Positions 34,113-42,806 of a stretch of DNA of 64,000 nt are shown here, piece by piece. The stretch comes from Mycobacterium palustre (GTDB taxonomy: Bacteria; Actinomycetota; Actinomycetes; Mycobacteriales; Mycobacteriaceae): the NCBI RefSeq assembly GCF_002101785.1, contig NZ_LQPJ01000136.1, forward strand, positions 202,451 to 266,450, given 5' to 3'. Each line of letters begins with the position of its first letter. Position 1 is the stretch's first letter. A program made the position numbers and the translations under genes. The notes below the pieces were generated by a model. The model made no database searches. It was given only the letters and a program-made list of their open reading frames with translations, and was not told where the DNA came from.

Positions 34113-34463
34113 ATGTCGGCGTCACGGCCTACCGGTCCCAGACCGCACGGCGTGGGCGTGCGGGGCGTGGTGCGCAGCGCGGACACGGGCGAAACGGCCG
34201 GGTGGGTGTCGAAAGCGTTATGCAACGACTCCGATCCCGACAGGCTCTTCGTGACGGGGGCGGCCCAGCGCAAGGCCGCTTCGATCTGCCGGCACTGCCC
34301 GGTGATGCGGGAGTGCGCGGCCGAGGCGTTGGACAACCGGGTCGAATTCGGCATCTGGGGCGGCATGACCGAGCGTCAACGGCGGGCTCTGCTCAAGCAG
34401 CACCCCGAGGTGGTGTCGTGGTCGAACTTCCTGAGCGAGCGAACCAGCCGTAGCACCGGCTGA
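34113..34463 (+). CDS. WhiB-family iron-sulfur regulator, WhiB4-like
   Basis: 116-aa protein with four cluster cysteines Cys37, Cys59, Cys62 and Cys68 (C-x21-C-x2-C-x5-C) and the GIWGGMTERQRRALL turn and basic helix. Spacing and sequence (WVSKALC, GAAQRKAA, ICRHCPVM, LLKQHPEVVSW) are those of WhiB4, an oxygen- and redox-sensitive [4Fe-4S] DNA-binding protein. whiB4 of M. tuberculosis is Rv3681c, far from this locus, so this is a paralogue or a moved gene. AAGGGAGCAGCTG precedes ATG 34113. Starts 88 bp after the SDR. Confidence 0.9.
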   Translation: MSASRPTGPRPHGVGVRGVVRSADTGETAGWVSKALCNDSDPDRLFVTGAAQRKAASICRHCPVMRECAAEALDNRVEFGIWGGMTERQRRALLKQHPEVVSWSNFLSERTSRSTG

Positions 34464-34478
34464 ATCCGCCTGAGCGAC

Positions 34479-34492
34479 GCCCCTTTCGGGGC
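34479..34492. terminator. GCCCC-TTTC-GGGGC terminator hairpin
   Basis: A 5-bp GC stem with a 4-nt loop sits between the convergent stops of the WhiB gene (34463) and the lipoprotein gene (34512). A weak T-run (CTTTT) follows 7 bp later on the + strand. Typical of short intrinsic terminators. Confidence 0.55.
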
Positions 34493-34511
34493 CGGCCGCT
34501 TTTGGGGACGG

Positions 34512-35237
34512 CTACCTGCCGCGATTTCCGGCCCCCGACGCGAGCGCGATGTTGGCGGCCAGCTGCTTGGCCAACGCCGCCGCGAAGCCGTTCGCCTCGC
34601 TGTAGGCACATGCCATGACGTCGATCACCACGTTGTTGGCGACCGTGAGGGCGCGCTGGCAGCGCCAGCCGACGTGTCTCTCGCTCCGCCGGGTCGCCGT
34701 CAACGTTCCGCCGGAGTCGTCGACCGGCCCGACATCCCACGTTCCGCTCTTCCCCGGGTCGGGCGGGTCGGCCGCATAGCTGCGATTGGCGCAGCCGCGC
34801 CACAGCTCCGCCGCGTGCCGGTAGAACCCCGTGGCCTGGCCCGCGGAGGGAAACGCCACGACGTCCTGGTCAACGTAATGCGCGGGCTGGTCTCCCGGCT
34901 CGAACAAAACCTGACCTTGGTAGCCCGTCCACCCGCTGCCGGCGTAGGCGGGGGCCGCGGCCGGTATGGCCACCGCCGCGCATTCGGCCGGTGTGCCCTC
35001 GCCGGTCGACATCTGCGTGTAGTTCTTGCCGTCCTCGACGGTCATGCCGGTCGCGCCCATGGTGGTGTTTACCTGCTCGGTGTTGAGCAACAATCCCGGC
35101 AATGCCGAAGCAGCGATCGGTGGCGAAGGCGAGGGTGGGGCCGGCGGCGATGACGTCGCCGTGGGGACCGGATCGCCAACGCACCCGGCGACCAAAGTGC
35201 AGGTGGCCAAAGCGGCGACCCACATCGAGTTGTTCAT
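34512..35237 (-). CDS. Lipoprotein with PknH sensor-like domain, copy 1
   Basis: 241 aa. Signal peptide with lipobox LVAGC (Cys19) then a Pro/Ser/Thr linker (PPAPPSPSPP) and a domain like the extracellular PknH_C/LprH sensor domain: ALPGLLLNTEQVNTTMGATGM, AYAGSGWTGYQGQVL, VVAFPSAGQATGFYRHAAELWRGC, and VVIDVMACAYS. Four cysteines in the domain suit two disulfides. Anchored outside the membrane, likely binding an unknown ligand. Follows its paralogue at 35261 after 23 bp in one operon. Confidence 0.85.
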   Translation of the reverse strand: MNNSMWVAALATCTLVAGCVGDPVPTATSSPPAPPSPSPPIAASALPGLLLNTEQVNTTMGATGMTVEDGKNYTQMSTGEGTPAECAAVAIPAAAPAYAGSGWTGYQGQVLFEPGDQPAHYVDQDVVAFPSAGQATGFYRHAAELWRGCANRSYAADPPDPGKSGTWDVGPVDDSGGTLTATRRSERHVGWRCQRALTVANNVVIDVMACAYSEANGFAAALAKQLAANIALASGAGNRGR

Positions 35238-35260
35238 TGCGGTCCCGCTCCATCGCGCCG

Positions 35261-36031
35261 TCAGTGCGCTTGCCGGGTGACGGTGGCCGCCATCTTGTCA
35301 GCGATCTGGCTGGCTTGGTCGCCGAGCTGATATGCGCAGGCGTTGACGTCGAGGACCACGTTCACGACGGCGCGCAGCGCATGGCGGCAGGTGTATCCGT
35401 TGCCGCCTTCGAGCGTGTGTGGCTGCGTGATCGCCGGAACATCCCCGCCGAGATTTCCGACGGTCCACAGGTAGTCCCGCCCCATGTGGTGTGCGGTGAT
35501 GGTCTGCCCGGCGCAGGCGCGCCACTTGGCCGCCGAGGCCCGCACGAAGGCCACCGCCAGGTCGGCCGACGGGAAGGTGACCGCCGCCTGCCCGACACGG
35601 TGGTGCGGATCGTCTCCCACTTCGTGCAGCCCCTGGGCGCTGACCGCGGTGTATCCGCTGCCCTGGTACACGGCTGCTTCAGCCACGAAGAATGCGGCGC
35701 GGCAGTCGAGGTTGGACAGCGTCCTGTCGACCGTCCATGTCGCATGCTCGATCGGCGAGGTGGGCTGCATGTCCGAGGCGCCCATCGCGGTGTTGACGTC
35801 CGCCACCGTGAGCAGGACGGAGTCGAGTTGCGCGGAGGCCATCATCGGCGCCGCGGAGGTCGGCGCGCCCTGCGGAGAGCTCGTGTGCGCGGTGGGCGTG
35901 GCCCGCCCGCAGCCGGCGGCCGCGACCGCCGTGATCATCAGCGCGGCCGCCGCCCGGTCGCCGATGCGCCGGGGTCCGCGGGGCCGGCGACGGCGCGTGC
36001 CCGTCGTGCCCGCACCGGGCGGCTCATTCAC
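35261..36031 (-). CDS. Lipoprotein with PknH sensor-like domain, copy 2
   Basis: About 256 aa from GTG 36031. Basic n-region (RRRRPRGPRR), hydrophobic core and lipobox VAAAGC. The sensor-like domain repeats the pattern of copy 1: LLTVADVNTAMGASDM, YQGSGYTAVSAQGLHE, VTFPSADLAVAFVRASAAKWRAC, VVLDVNACAYQ, with the same four cysteines. No kinase domain is present, so both are stand-alone receptors or decoys. The start is uncertain because no clear ribosome site is seen. Divergent from tldD (136 bp). Confidence 0.8.
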   Translation of the reverse strand: MNEPPGAGTTGTRRRRPRGPRRIGDRAAAALMITAVAAAGCGRATPTAHTSSPQGAPTSAAPMMASAQLDSVLLTVADVNTAMGASDMQPTSPIEHATWTVDRTLSNLDCRAAFFVAEAAVYQGSGYTAVSAQGLHEVGDDPHHRVGQAAVTFPSADLAVAFVRASAAKWRACAGQTITAHHMGRDYLWTVGNLGGDVPAITQPHTLEGGNGYTCRHALRAVVNVVLDVNACAYQLGDQASQIADKMAATVTRQAH

Positions 36032-36167
36032 CGGCCATGCTCCCGGCCAACAGCATGCGCAGATGCTACCAACGCGGCACTCATTCCGAGCGAGACCGCG
36101 CGGCGGGTTCCTGCCGTGTGATACATGTCGGGCGTTCGGCCAAGAACTCCGAGAGGAGGGGACCTTG

Positions 36168-37685
36168 GTGATCTCGAATCGGGAGATCGATGCCGACTTC
36201 CTGAGCCTTCCTCGCCAGCGGCTAGCCGACGCCGCGATGTCGGCGGCCCGAGCCTGCGGGGCCGCGCACGCCGACTTGCGGGTGCACCGCATCGCTACCG
36301 AAACCATCCAGCTGCGCGACGGGAAGCTGGAGGCGGCGGTGTCGAACCGCGAGCTCGGCCTGGCGGTCCGGGTGATCGTCGACGGCACTTGGGGATTCGC
36401 CTCGCACGCCGAGCTGGCTCCAGACGTTGCGGCGGACACCGCCCGGCGGGCCGTGCGGGCGGCCACCGCGCTGGCGGCGCTGAACACCGAACGCGTCGAG
36501 CTGGCGCCGGAACCCGTGCATGCCGACGCCACCTGGGTATCGAGCTACCAGGTCGACCCGTTCACCGTTCCCACCGCCGACAAGGTCGGCCTCCTGCAGG
36601 AGTATTCGGGAAGGCTGCTGGCCGGCGACGGGGTGGACCACGTGTCGGCCCACGTGACCGTGGTCAAAGAGCAAACCTTCTATGCCGACACGTTCGGCTC
36701 GTCGATCACCCAGCAGCGGGTGCGCCTGACGCCGGCCCTCGAGGCCGTGACCGTCGGAGGTGCGGCCGGCGGGTTCGATACGCTGCGGACCCTGGCGCCG
36801 CCGATGGGACGCGGTTGGGAGGTGGTGGCCGGTGACGAAATCTGGAACTGGACCGACGAACTCGCGCAGATGCCGTCGCTGCTGGCCGAGAAAGTCCGCG
36901 CGCCCAGCGTGCGCGCCGGCCCCACCGATCTGGTGATCGATCCGTCCAACCTGTGGCTGACCATCCACGAATCGATAGGCCACGCAACGGAATACGACCG
37001 TGCGCTCGGCTACGAGGCTGCCTACGCCGGCACCTCGTTCGCCACCCCGGACAAGCTGGGGACCCTGCGCTACGGTTCGCCGGTGATGAACGTGACCGCC
37101 GACCGCACCGTCGAATTCGGCCTCGCCAGCGTCGGTTACGACGACGAGGGGGTGGCCGCCCAACGCTGGGATCTGGTGCGCGACGGGATATTCGTCGGCT
37201 ATCAGCACGACCGGATGTCCGCGTCACGGCTCGGGCAGCCGCGCTCCAACGGCTGCTCCTACGCCGACTCGCCCCATCACGTCCCGATTCAGCGGATGGC
37301 CAACGTCTCGCTGCAGCCGGGCCCCGGCGCCACCAGCACCGCCGACCTGATCGCGCGAGTCGACGACGGCATCTACGTCGTGGGCGACAAATCGTGTTCG
37401 ATCGATATGCAGCGCTGCAACTTTCAGTTCACCGGGCAGCGGTTCTACCGCATCCGCGGCGGTCGCCTCGGCGGTCAGCTGCGCGACGTCGCCTGTCAGG
37501 CGAGCACCATCGACTTCTGGAATTCGATGGAGGCCGTGGGGGGTGAGTCGACGTGGCGGCTCGGCGGCGCCTTCACGTGCGGCAAAGCCCAGCCCGGGCA
37601 GTTGGCCGCCGTCAGCCACGGCTGCCCGTCGGCGTTGTTCCGCGGCGTCAACGTGCTCAACGCCCGCGTCGGAGGCAGCAAATGA
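36168..37685 (+). CDS. tldD: TldD family metalloprotease
   Basis: 505-aa zinc protease subunit with the HExxxH motif HESIGH at residues 267-272. TldD/TldE heterodimers remove leader peptides from ribosomally made peptides such as microcin B17. Same length as I recall for Rv2315c. GTG 36168 with GAGGAGGGG 6 nt before it is preferred; the adjacent TTG 36165 is possible. ATGA overlap with tldE. Head of a four-gene + strand run tldD-tldE-ABC-ABC ending at 42790, facing the candidate peptide operon on the other strand. Confidence 0.9.
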   Translation: MISNREIDADFLSLPRQRLADAAMSAARACGAAHADLRVHRIATETIQLRDGKLEAAVSNRELGLAVRVIVDGTWGFASHAELAPDVAADTARRAVRAATALAALNTERVELAPEPVHADATWVSSYQVDPFTVPTADKVGLLQEYSGRLLAGDGVDHVSAHVTVVKEQTFYADTFGSSITQQRVRLTPALEAVTVGGAAGGFDTLRTLAPPMGRGWEVVAGDEIWNWTDELAQMPSLLAEKVRAPSVRAGPTDLVIDPSNLWLTIHESIGHATEYDRALGYEAAYAGTSFATPDKLGTLRYGSPVMNVTADRTVEFGLASVGYDDEGVAAQRWDLVRDGIFVGYQHDRMSASRLGQPRSNGCSYADSPHHVPIQRMANVSLQPGPGATSTADLIARVDDGIYVVGDKSCSIDMQRCNFQFTGQRFYRIRGGRLGGQLRDVACQASTIDFWNSMEAVGGESTWRLGGAFTCGKAQPGQLAAVSHGCPSALFRGVNVLNARVGGSK

Positions 37686-39055
37686 TCCCCGCACAGCAGG
37701 TCGTCGAGCTCGTTTTGGATGAGGCGGCCCGGTCGGGTGGGGCCGATGAAACCCTGGTTTTGGTCACCGACCGCGACGAGGCGTCGCTGCGCTGGGCGAA
37801 CAACTCGATGACCACCAACGGTATGTCGGTCAGTCGCAGCACCACCGTGATTTCCGTTGTGCGCCTTGCGGATAGCGCGCGTGTTTGGTCGCTGCGCTTT
37901 GCCGAGGTGGACCCGGCGGTGATTCCCGAGCTGGTGGTCGCTTGCCAGGAGGCGGCACGCTCGGCCCCGGCGGCGCGCGACGCCGCGCCCCTACTCGCCG
38001 GTCCGGGCCCGCCCGACGACTGGGACGCGCCGACTCCCGGCACCGGCGTCGAGGTGTTTGCGGACCTCGCCGGGCCGTTGAGCCGGGGATTCCGTGGCGG
38101 TGACCAGTTGTACGGCTACGCGCGCCACGTGCTGGAGACGACGTTTCTGGCTTCGTCGACCGGGCTGCGGCGGCGCTACACCCAGCCCACCGGTTCGGTG
38201 GAGATCACCGCCAAACGCGGCGCGGCCAGCGCCTGGGCGGGTGTCGGGACGCCGGATTTCGCCTCTGTGCCAACGGATCTGCTGCTCGAGCGGCTGGCGA
38301 CTCGGCTCGGTTGGGCGCAGCGCACCGTCGAGCTGCGGCCGGGCCGATACGAGACGATCATGCCGCCGTCGACGGTGGCCGACCTGATGATCTGCTTGCG
38401 GCTGAGGATGTCCGGGCGCGGCGCGCGGGAGGGCCGGACCGCGTTCGCGTCGGCCGGCGGTGGGACCCGGCTGGGGGAGCGTCTCACCGACCTGCCGCTG
38501 TCGCTGTACTCAGACCCGTCGGCCCCCGGCCTGGCGTGTGTGCCCTTCGTCGCGGCGCCACGCTCGTCGGAGATGGTGTCGGTCTTCGACAACGGAATGG
38601 ATTTCGGGCGGGTGGACTGGATCCGCGACGGGGTGATCAACGCGCTGGCCTATCCGCGGGCCGCGGCCGCGGAGTTCGAGGCGCCGGTCGCGGTGGCCGC
38701 CGACAACCTGCTGATGACCGGCGGCAGGGCGGACCTCGCCGAGATGCTGGCCAGCACCGAACGCGGGCTGCTGCTCACCACGCTGTGGTATATCCGTGAG
38801 GTCGAGCCGACGACGCTGCTGCTCACCGGAGTGACCCGCGACGGTGTCTATCTGGTCGAGGACGGCGAAGTGACGGGGGCGGTCAACAACTTTCGGTTCA
38901 GCGAGAGCCCGTTGGACCTGTTGCGGCGAGCGACCCAGGCCGGCGTCAGCGAGGTGACCCTTCCCCGGCAATGGGGCGATTGGGCCCCCCGGGCGGCGAT
39001 GCCGCCGCTGCGGATACCCGACTTTCACATGTCGTCGATAAGCCCGGCGCAGTAG
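37682..39055 (+). CDS. tldE: TldE/PmbA family protein
   Basis: 457-aa partner of TldD. It has the fold blocks of the family (SVFDNGMDFGRVDWIRDGVINAL, VAADNLLMTGG, TLLLTGVTRDGVYLVEDGEVTGAVNNFRFSESPL) but no HExxxH, as expected for the non-catalytic subunit. Its ATG overlaps the tldD stop, so the two are made in equal amounts. 88 bp to the first ABC gene (start at 39144). The role is inferred from E. coli and archaeal TldD/E, where the dimer digests unfolded leader peptides. Confidence 0.9.
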   Translation: MIPAQQVVELVLDEAARSGGADETLVLVTDRDEASLRWANNSMTTNGMSVSRSTTVISVVRLADSARVWSLRFAEVDPAVIPELVVACQEAARSAPAARDAAPLLAGPGPPDDWDAPTPGTGVEVFADLAGPLSRGFRGGDQLYGYARHVLETTFLASSTGLRRRYTQPTGSVEITAKRGAASAWAGVGTPDFASVPTDLLLERLATRLGWAQRTVELRPGRYETIMPPSTVADLMICLRLRMSGRGAREGRTAFASAGGGTRLGERLTDLPLSLYSDPSAPGLACVPFVAAPRSSEMVSVFDNGMDFGRVDWIRDGVINALAYPRAAAAEFEAPVAVAADNLLMTGGRADLAEMLASTERGLLLTTLWYIREVEPTTLLLTGVTRDGVYLVEDGEVTGAVNNFRFSESPLDLLRRATQAGVSEVTLPRQWGDWAPRAAMPPLRIPDFHMSSISPAQ

Positions 39056-39143
39056 GCGATTCCCGTCGGGGCGGGCAGTTTCCGGGTTCGGGAGGCCGTG
39101 CGGGTTCGTCGCGAGGCGCGTGGCGATGTGCGACAGTACGGAA

Positions 39144-40889
39144 ATGCTCCTTGCGCTGGTGCGACGGTACGTGCGGCCGTATCGTCGGCCGGTCGCGGCG
39201 GTCGCGCTGTTCCAGGTGATAAGCGCGCTGGCCCTGCTCTACCTGCCCACGGTCAACGCGGCCATCATCGACGACGGGGTGGCCAAGGGCGACACCGACA
39301 CGATCGTCAAGCTGGGCGCGCTGATGCTCGCGGTCACCGGTGTGCAGGTGCTGTGCAGCGTCGGGGCCGTGTACTTCGGGTCCCGGACCGGTATGGGGTT
39401 CGGGCGCGACCTGCGCCGAGCGATCTTTCACCACGTCACCGGCTTCTCTGCGCACGAGACCGCCCGGTTCGGCGCACCGTCACTGCTGACGCGGACCACC
39501 AACGACGTCCAGCAGCTGCAGATGTTGGTGCAATTGAGCTGCACCGGGCTGATCACCGCTCCGATCATGTGTGTCGGCGGCATCGTCATGGCCGTGCACC
39601 AAGACGCCGCGCTGTCCTGGCTGTTGGTGCTCAGCGTCTCCGTGCTGGCGGCGTGCGACTACTGGATCGTCTCGCACATGCTGCCGCTGTTCCGCAGCAT
39701 GCAACAGCTGGTCGACGACGTCAACCGCGTTATGCGCGAACAGCTCTCCGGTATCCGGGTCATCCGGGCGTTCGCCCGGGAACCTTTCGAACGGGAGCGA
39801 TTCGACCGGGCGAATTTCGCGCTGGCACAAAGGGCGCTGCGCGCCGGCAAGTGGCAGGGGTTGATGCTGCCACTGACGAACCTGACGATCAACCTGTCCA
39901 GCGTCGCGGTCATCTGGTTCGGCGGTCTGCGCCTCGACGCCGGCCGAACGCAGGTCGGTTCGCTGATCGCGTTCCTGGTCTATTTCATGCAGATCCTGAT
40001 GTCGGTGATGGTGGCGACCTGGATTTTGATGGAGGTGCCCCGGTCGTGGGTCTGCGCGAAGCGGATCGGCGAGGTGCTCTCAACCCGGCCCGCGGTCCAG
40101 AGCCCGGCGAACCCGAAACGCCCGCAGGCTGTGCGCGGCGTCGTGCGGCTGGCCGGAGTGTCATTTCGCTACCCGGGTGCCGATCGCCCAGTGGTACACG
40201 ATTTCTCGCTGACCGCGCTGCCGGGCACCACCACCGCGATCGTGGGGTCGACCGGCTCGGGCAAGTCGACGCTGATCTCGCTGATCTGCCGGCTCTACGA
40301 CGTCACGTCGGGCTCGGTGCGCCTAGACGAGGTCGATGTTCGTGATTATGACACCGAGGTGCTCTGGTCGACCCTGGGGCTCGTGCCTCAGCGAAGCTAC
40401 CTGTTCTCCGGAACCGTGGCGGACAACCTGCGATACGGCAAGGCCGACGCAACCGAGAAAGAGATGTGGCACGCGCTGAGGGTGGCCTGCGCCGAGGATT
40501 TCGTCCGCGCACATGTGGACGGGCTGCAGATGCCGGTGGCCCAGGGCGGCACCAACTTTTCCGGCGGTCAACGCCAGCGCCTGGCAATCGCCCGCGCCGT
40601 AATCCGCCGGCCGGCGGTGTACCTGTTCGACGACGCCTTCTCCGCACTGGACGTCCACACCGACGCCCGTGTTCGCGCCCGCCTTCGTGACGTGACCGGT
40701 AACGCTACCGTAATCATTGTCGCGCAGCGTATTTCGACTGTCGTCGATGCCGACAGGGTGATCGTCATCGACGGCGGGAAGGTCGTCGGTGACGGAACCC
40801 ACGAGTCGCTGCTGGCAGACTGTGCCGCCTATGCCGAGTTCGCCGACTCACAGGCGATGACCGCCGGGACCGGGGGGTCGGCACCGTGA
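39144..40889 (+). CDS. ABC exporter half-transporter A (Rv1273c-like)
   Basis: 581 aa: six-helix membrane domain (residues 1-310) and nucleotide-binding domain with Walker A GSTGSGKST, signature NFSGGQRQR and Walker B YLFDDAF. The catalytic glutamate after Walker B is Asp, so its own ATP site is degenerate. Start MLLALVRRYVRPYRR at 39144 matches the family start; ATG 39126 and GTG 39120 are also in frame. GTGA overlap with subunit B. Rv1273c/Rv1272c of M. tuberculosis are the nearest pair I recall. Likely exports (or moves) a peptide or lipid. Confidence 0.9.
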   Translation: MLLALVRRYVRPYRRPVAAVALFQVISALALLYLPTVNAAIIDDGVAKGDTDTIVKLGALMLAVTGVQVLCSVGAVYFGSRTGMGFGRDLRRAIFHHVTGFSAHETARFGAPSLLTRTTNDVQQLQMLVQLSCTGLITAPIMCVGGIVMAVHQDAALSWLLVLSVSVLAACDYWIVSHMLPLFRSMQQLVDDVNRVMREQLSGIRVIRAFAREPFERERFDRANFALAQRALRAGKWQGLMLPLTNLTINLSSVAVIWFGGLRLDAGRTQVGSLIAFLVYFMQILMSVMVATWILMEVPRSWVCAKRIGEVLSTRPAVQSPANPKRPQAVRGVVRLAGVSFRYPGADRPVVHDFSLTALPGTTTAIVGSTGSGKSTLISLICRLYDVTSGSVRLDEVDVRDYDTEVLWSTLGLVPQRSYLFSGTVADNLRYGKADATEKEMWHALRVACAEDFVRAHVDGLQMPVAQGGTNFSGGQRQRLAIARAVIRRPAVYLFDDAFSALDVHTDARVRARLRDVTGNATVIIVAQRISTVVDADRVIVIDGGKVVGDGTHESLLADCAAYAEFADSQAMTAGTGGSAP

Positions 40890-42790
40890 GGGCCGCGGTC
40901 CGCACTCCCGTCCGGGGCGTGGTGGAGGGACCCGCCGAACGATCCCGTGATTTCCGCGGCTCGGCGATCCGGCTGATAAAGCTGCTCACCCCGCAGCGTG
41001 GCCTTGCGGCCCTGGTCGTCACCTTAGCGCTCGGCGGCATCGCGATCGGGGTGATCGGACCGCGAATCCTGGGGCGCGCCACCGACCTGCTCTTCGACGG
41101 CTTCATCGGCCGGCGGCTGCCCGCCGGCATCACCAAGGAACAGGCCATCGCGGCCGCCCGCGCCCGGGGCGAGAACACCTTCGCCGACCTGTTGTCCGGG
41201 ATGGACGTCACACCCGGCGTGGGCGTGGACTTCGGCGCCGTCGGCCGCACCCTCGCGTTGGCGGTAGTGTTGTATCTTCTTGCGCCACTGATGGTTTGGC
41301 TGCAGGTGCGGATTCTCAACGTCATCGTGCAGCGCGCCGTGCGGGCGTTGCGTGCCGAGGTCGAGCACAAGGTGCACCGGCTGCCGCTGTCCTTCTTCGA
41401 CAAACGCCCGCGCGGGGAGCTCCTCAGCCGGGTCACCAACGACATCGACAACCTGCAGACGTCGCTGTCATTGACGATCAGCCAGTTGCTGATCGCGGTG
41501 CTGACGGTGGCGGCGGTGTTGGCGATGATGTTGACGATCTCGCCGGTGCTGGCGGGCATCGCGGTGCTGACCCTGCCGTTGTCGCTGCTGACGACGCGGT
41601 TGATCACCAAACGCTCGCAGCGAATGTTTGTGGCGCAGTGGGCAAACACCGGCCGGCTCAACGCCCACGTCGAGGAGACCTACAGCGATTTCACGCTGGT
41701 CAAGACCTTCGGGCACCGGCGCCAAGTGCTGCAGCGATTCGACGAACTCAACGAGGACGTCTACCGCCCCAGCTTCCGCGCGCAATTTCTGTCCGGCCTG
41801 TTGTCGCCGGCCACCATGTTCCTCGGTGACCTCACCTACGTCGCGGTCGCGGTCGTCGGCGCGCTACAGGTGGCGACCGGTCAGATCACCCTCGGCGGCG
41901 TCCAGGCATTCATCCAGTACGTCCGCCAGTTCAACGGGCCCTTGACTCAGGTGGCCAGCATGTACCAAACGTTGCAGTCCGGGGTGGCCAGCGCCGAGCG
42001 GGTGTTCGATTTGCTCGATGCGGCCGAGGAGACGCCTGACAGCGCCGCAGCCGTCTCCGCCGGCGATATCCGAAGTGGCCGCGTGGAGTTCGAGCACGTC
42101 ACCTTCTCCTACCGCCCCGGTGCCCCGGTGATCCACGATCTGTCGCTGGTGGCCGAACCCGGCAGCACGGTGGCGATCGTCGGGCCGACCGGAGCGGGCA
42201 AGACCACGCTGGTGAACCTGATGATGCGCTTCTACGACGTCGACTCGGGCCGGATCCTGATCGACGGGATCGACATCACGACGCTCAGCCGGCATTCGCT
42301 GCGCTCCCGGATCGGGATGGTGTTGCAGGACACCTGGCTGTTTGGCGGGACGATCGCCGAGAATATCGGCTACGGACGGCCCGGCGCCGGGCGGGACGAA
42401 ATCATCGAGGCGGCCAAGGCGGCCCACCTGGACCGGATCGTGCGGACGCTGCCAGGCGGCTACGACACCTGGGTCAGCGACGACGCCGCCAACATCAGTA
42501 CCGGTGAAAAGCAACTGATCACCATCGCGCGGGCGTTTCTGGCCCGCCCCAAGTTGCTCATCCTGGACGAAGCGACCAGCTCGGTCGACACCCGCACCGA
42601 GCTGCTCATCGCGCACGCCACCCGCGAGCTGCGCCGGGACCGCACGAGTTTCATTATTGCCCACCGTCTTTCGACGATCCGCGACGCGGACTTGATCCTG
42701 GTGCTCGACGCCGGCCGGATCGTCGAGCGGGGCACCCATGCCGAGCTGATGGCCCGCCGGGGCGCGTATTACGCGATGACCCGCGGTTAG
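40886..42790 (+). CDS. ABC exporter half-transporter B (Rv1272c-like)
   Basis: 634 aa with membrane domain and nucleotide-binding domain: Walker A GPTGAGKTT, Walker B LLILDEATSS with a proper Glu, but an altered signature NISTGEKQ in place of LSGGQ. Paired with subunit A this gives one good ATP site (B Walker motifs, A signature) and one degenerate site, the usual heterodimeric exporter design. A 60-residue insert before helix 2 holds an Ala/Arg-rich segment. Stop is 16 bp from the convergent cupin gene. Confidence 0.9.
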   Translation: MRAAVRTPVRGVVEGPAERSRDFRGSAIRLIKLLTPQRGLAALVVTLALGGIAIGVIGPRILGRATDLLFDGFIGRRLPAGITKEQAIAAARARGENTFADLLSGMDVTPGVGVDFGAVGRTLALAVVLYLLAPLMVWLQVRILNVIVQRAVRALRAEVEHKVHRLPLSFFDKRPRGELLSRVTNDIDNLQTSLSLTISQLLIAVLTVAAVLAMMLTISPVLAGIAVLTLPLSLLTTRLITKRSQRMFVAQWANTGRLNAHVEETYSDFTLVKTFGHRRQVLQRFDELNEDVYRPSFRAQFLSGLLSPATMFLGDLTYVAVAVVGALQVATGQITLGGVQAFIQYVRQFNGPLTQVASMYQTLQSGVASAERVFDLLDAAEETPDSAAAVSAGDIRSGRVEFEHVTFSYRPGAPVIHDLSLVAEPGSTVAIVGPTGAGKTTLVNLMMRFYDVDSGRILIDGIDITTLSRHSLRSRIGMVLQDTWLFGGTIAENIGYGRPGAGRDEIIEAAKAAHLDRIVRTLPGGYDTWVSDDAANISTGEKQLITIARAFLARPKLLILDEATSSVDTRTELLIAHATRELRRDRTSFIIAHRLSTIRDADLILVLDAGRIVERGTHAELMARRGAYYAMTRG

Positions 42791-42806
42791 CGCGACGTCC
42801 CCGGTC

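Noticed and set aside
36168..39055. TldD/TldE as plain DNA gyrase-related housekeeping genes with no link to the peptide
   Set aside because: Not fully rejected: M. tuberculosis has such a pair elsewhere. The close exporter and facing peptide operon make a link more likely here, but this alternative should be kept in mind.
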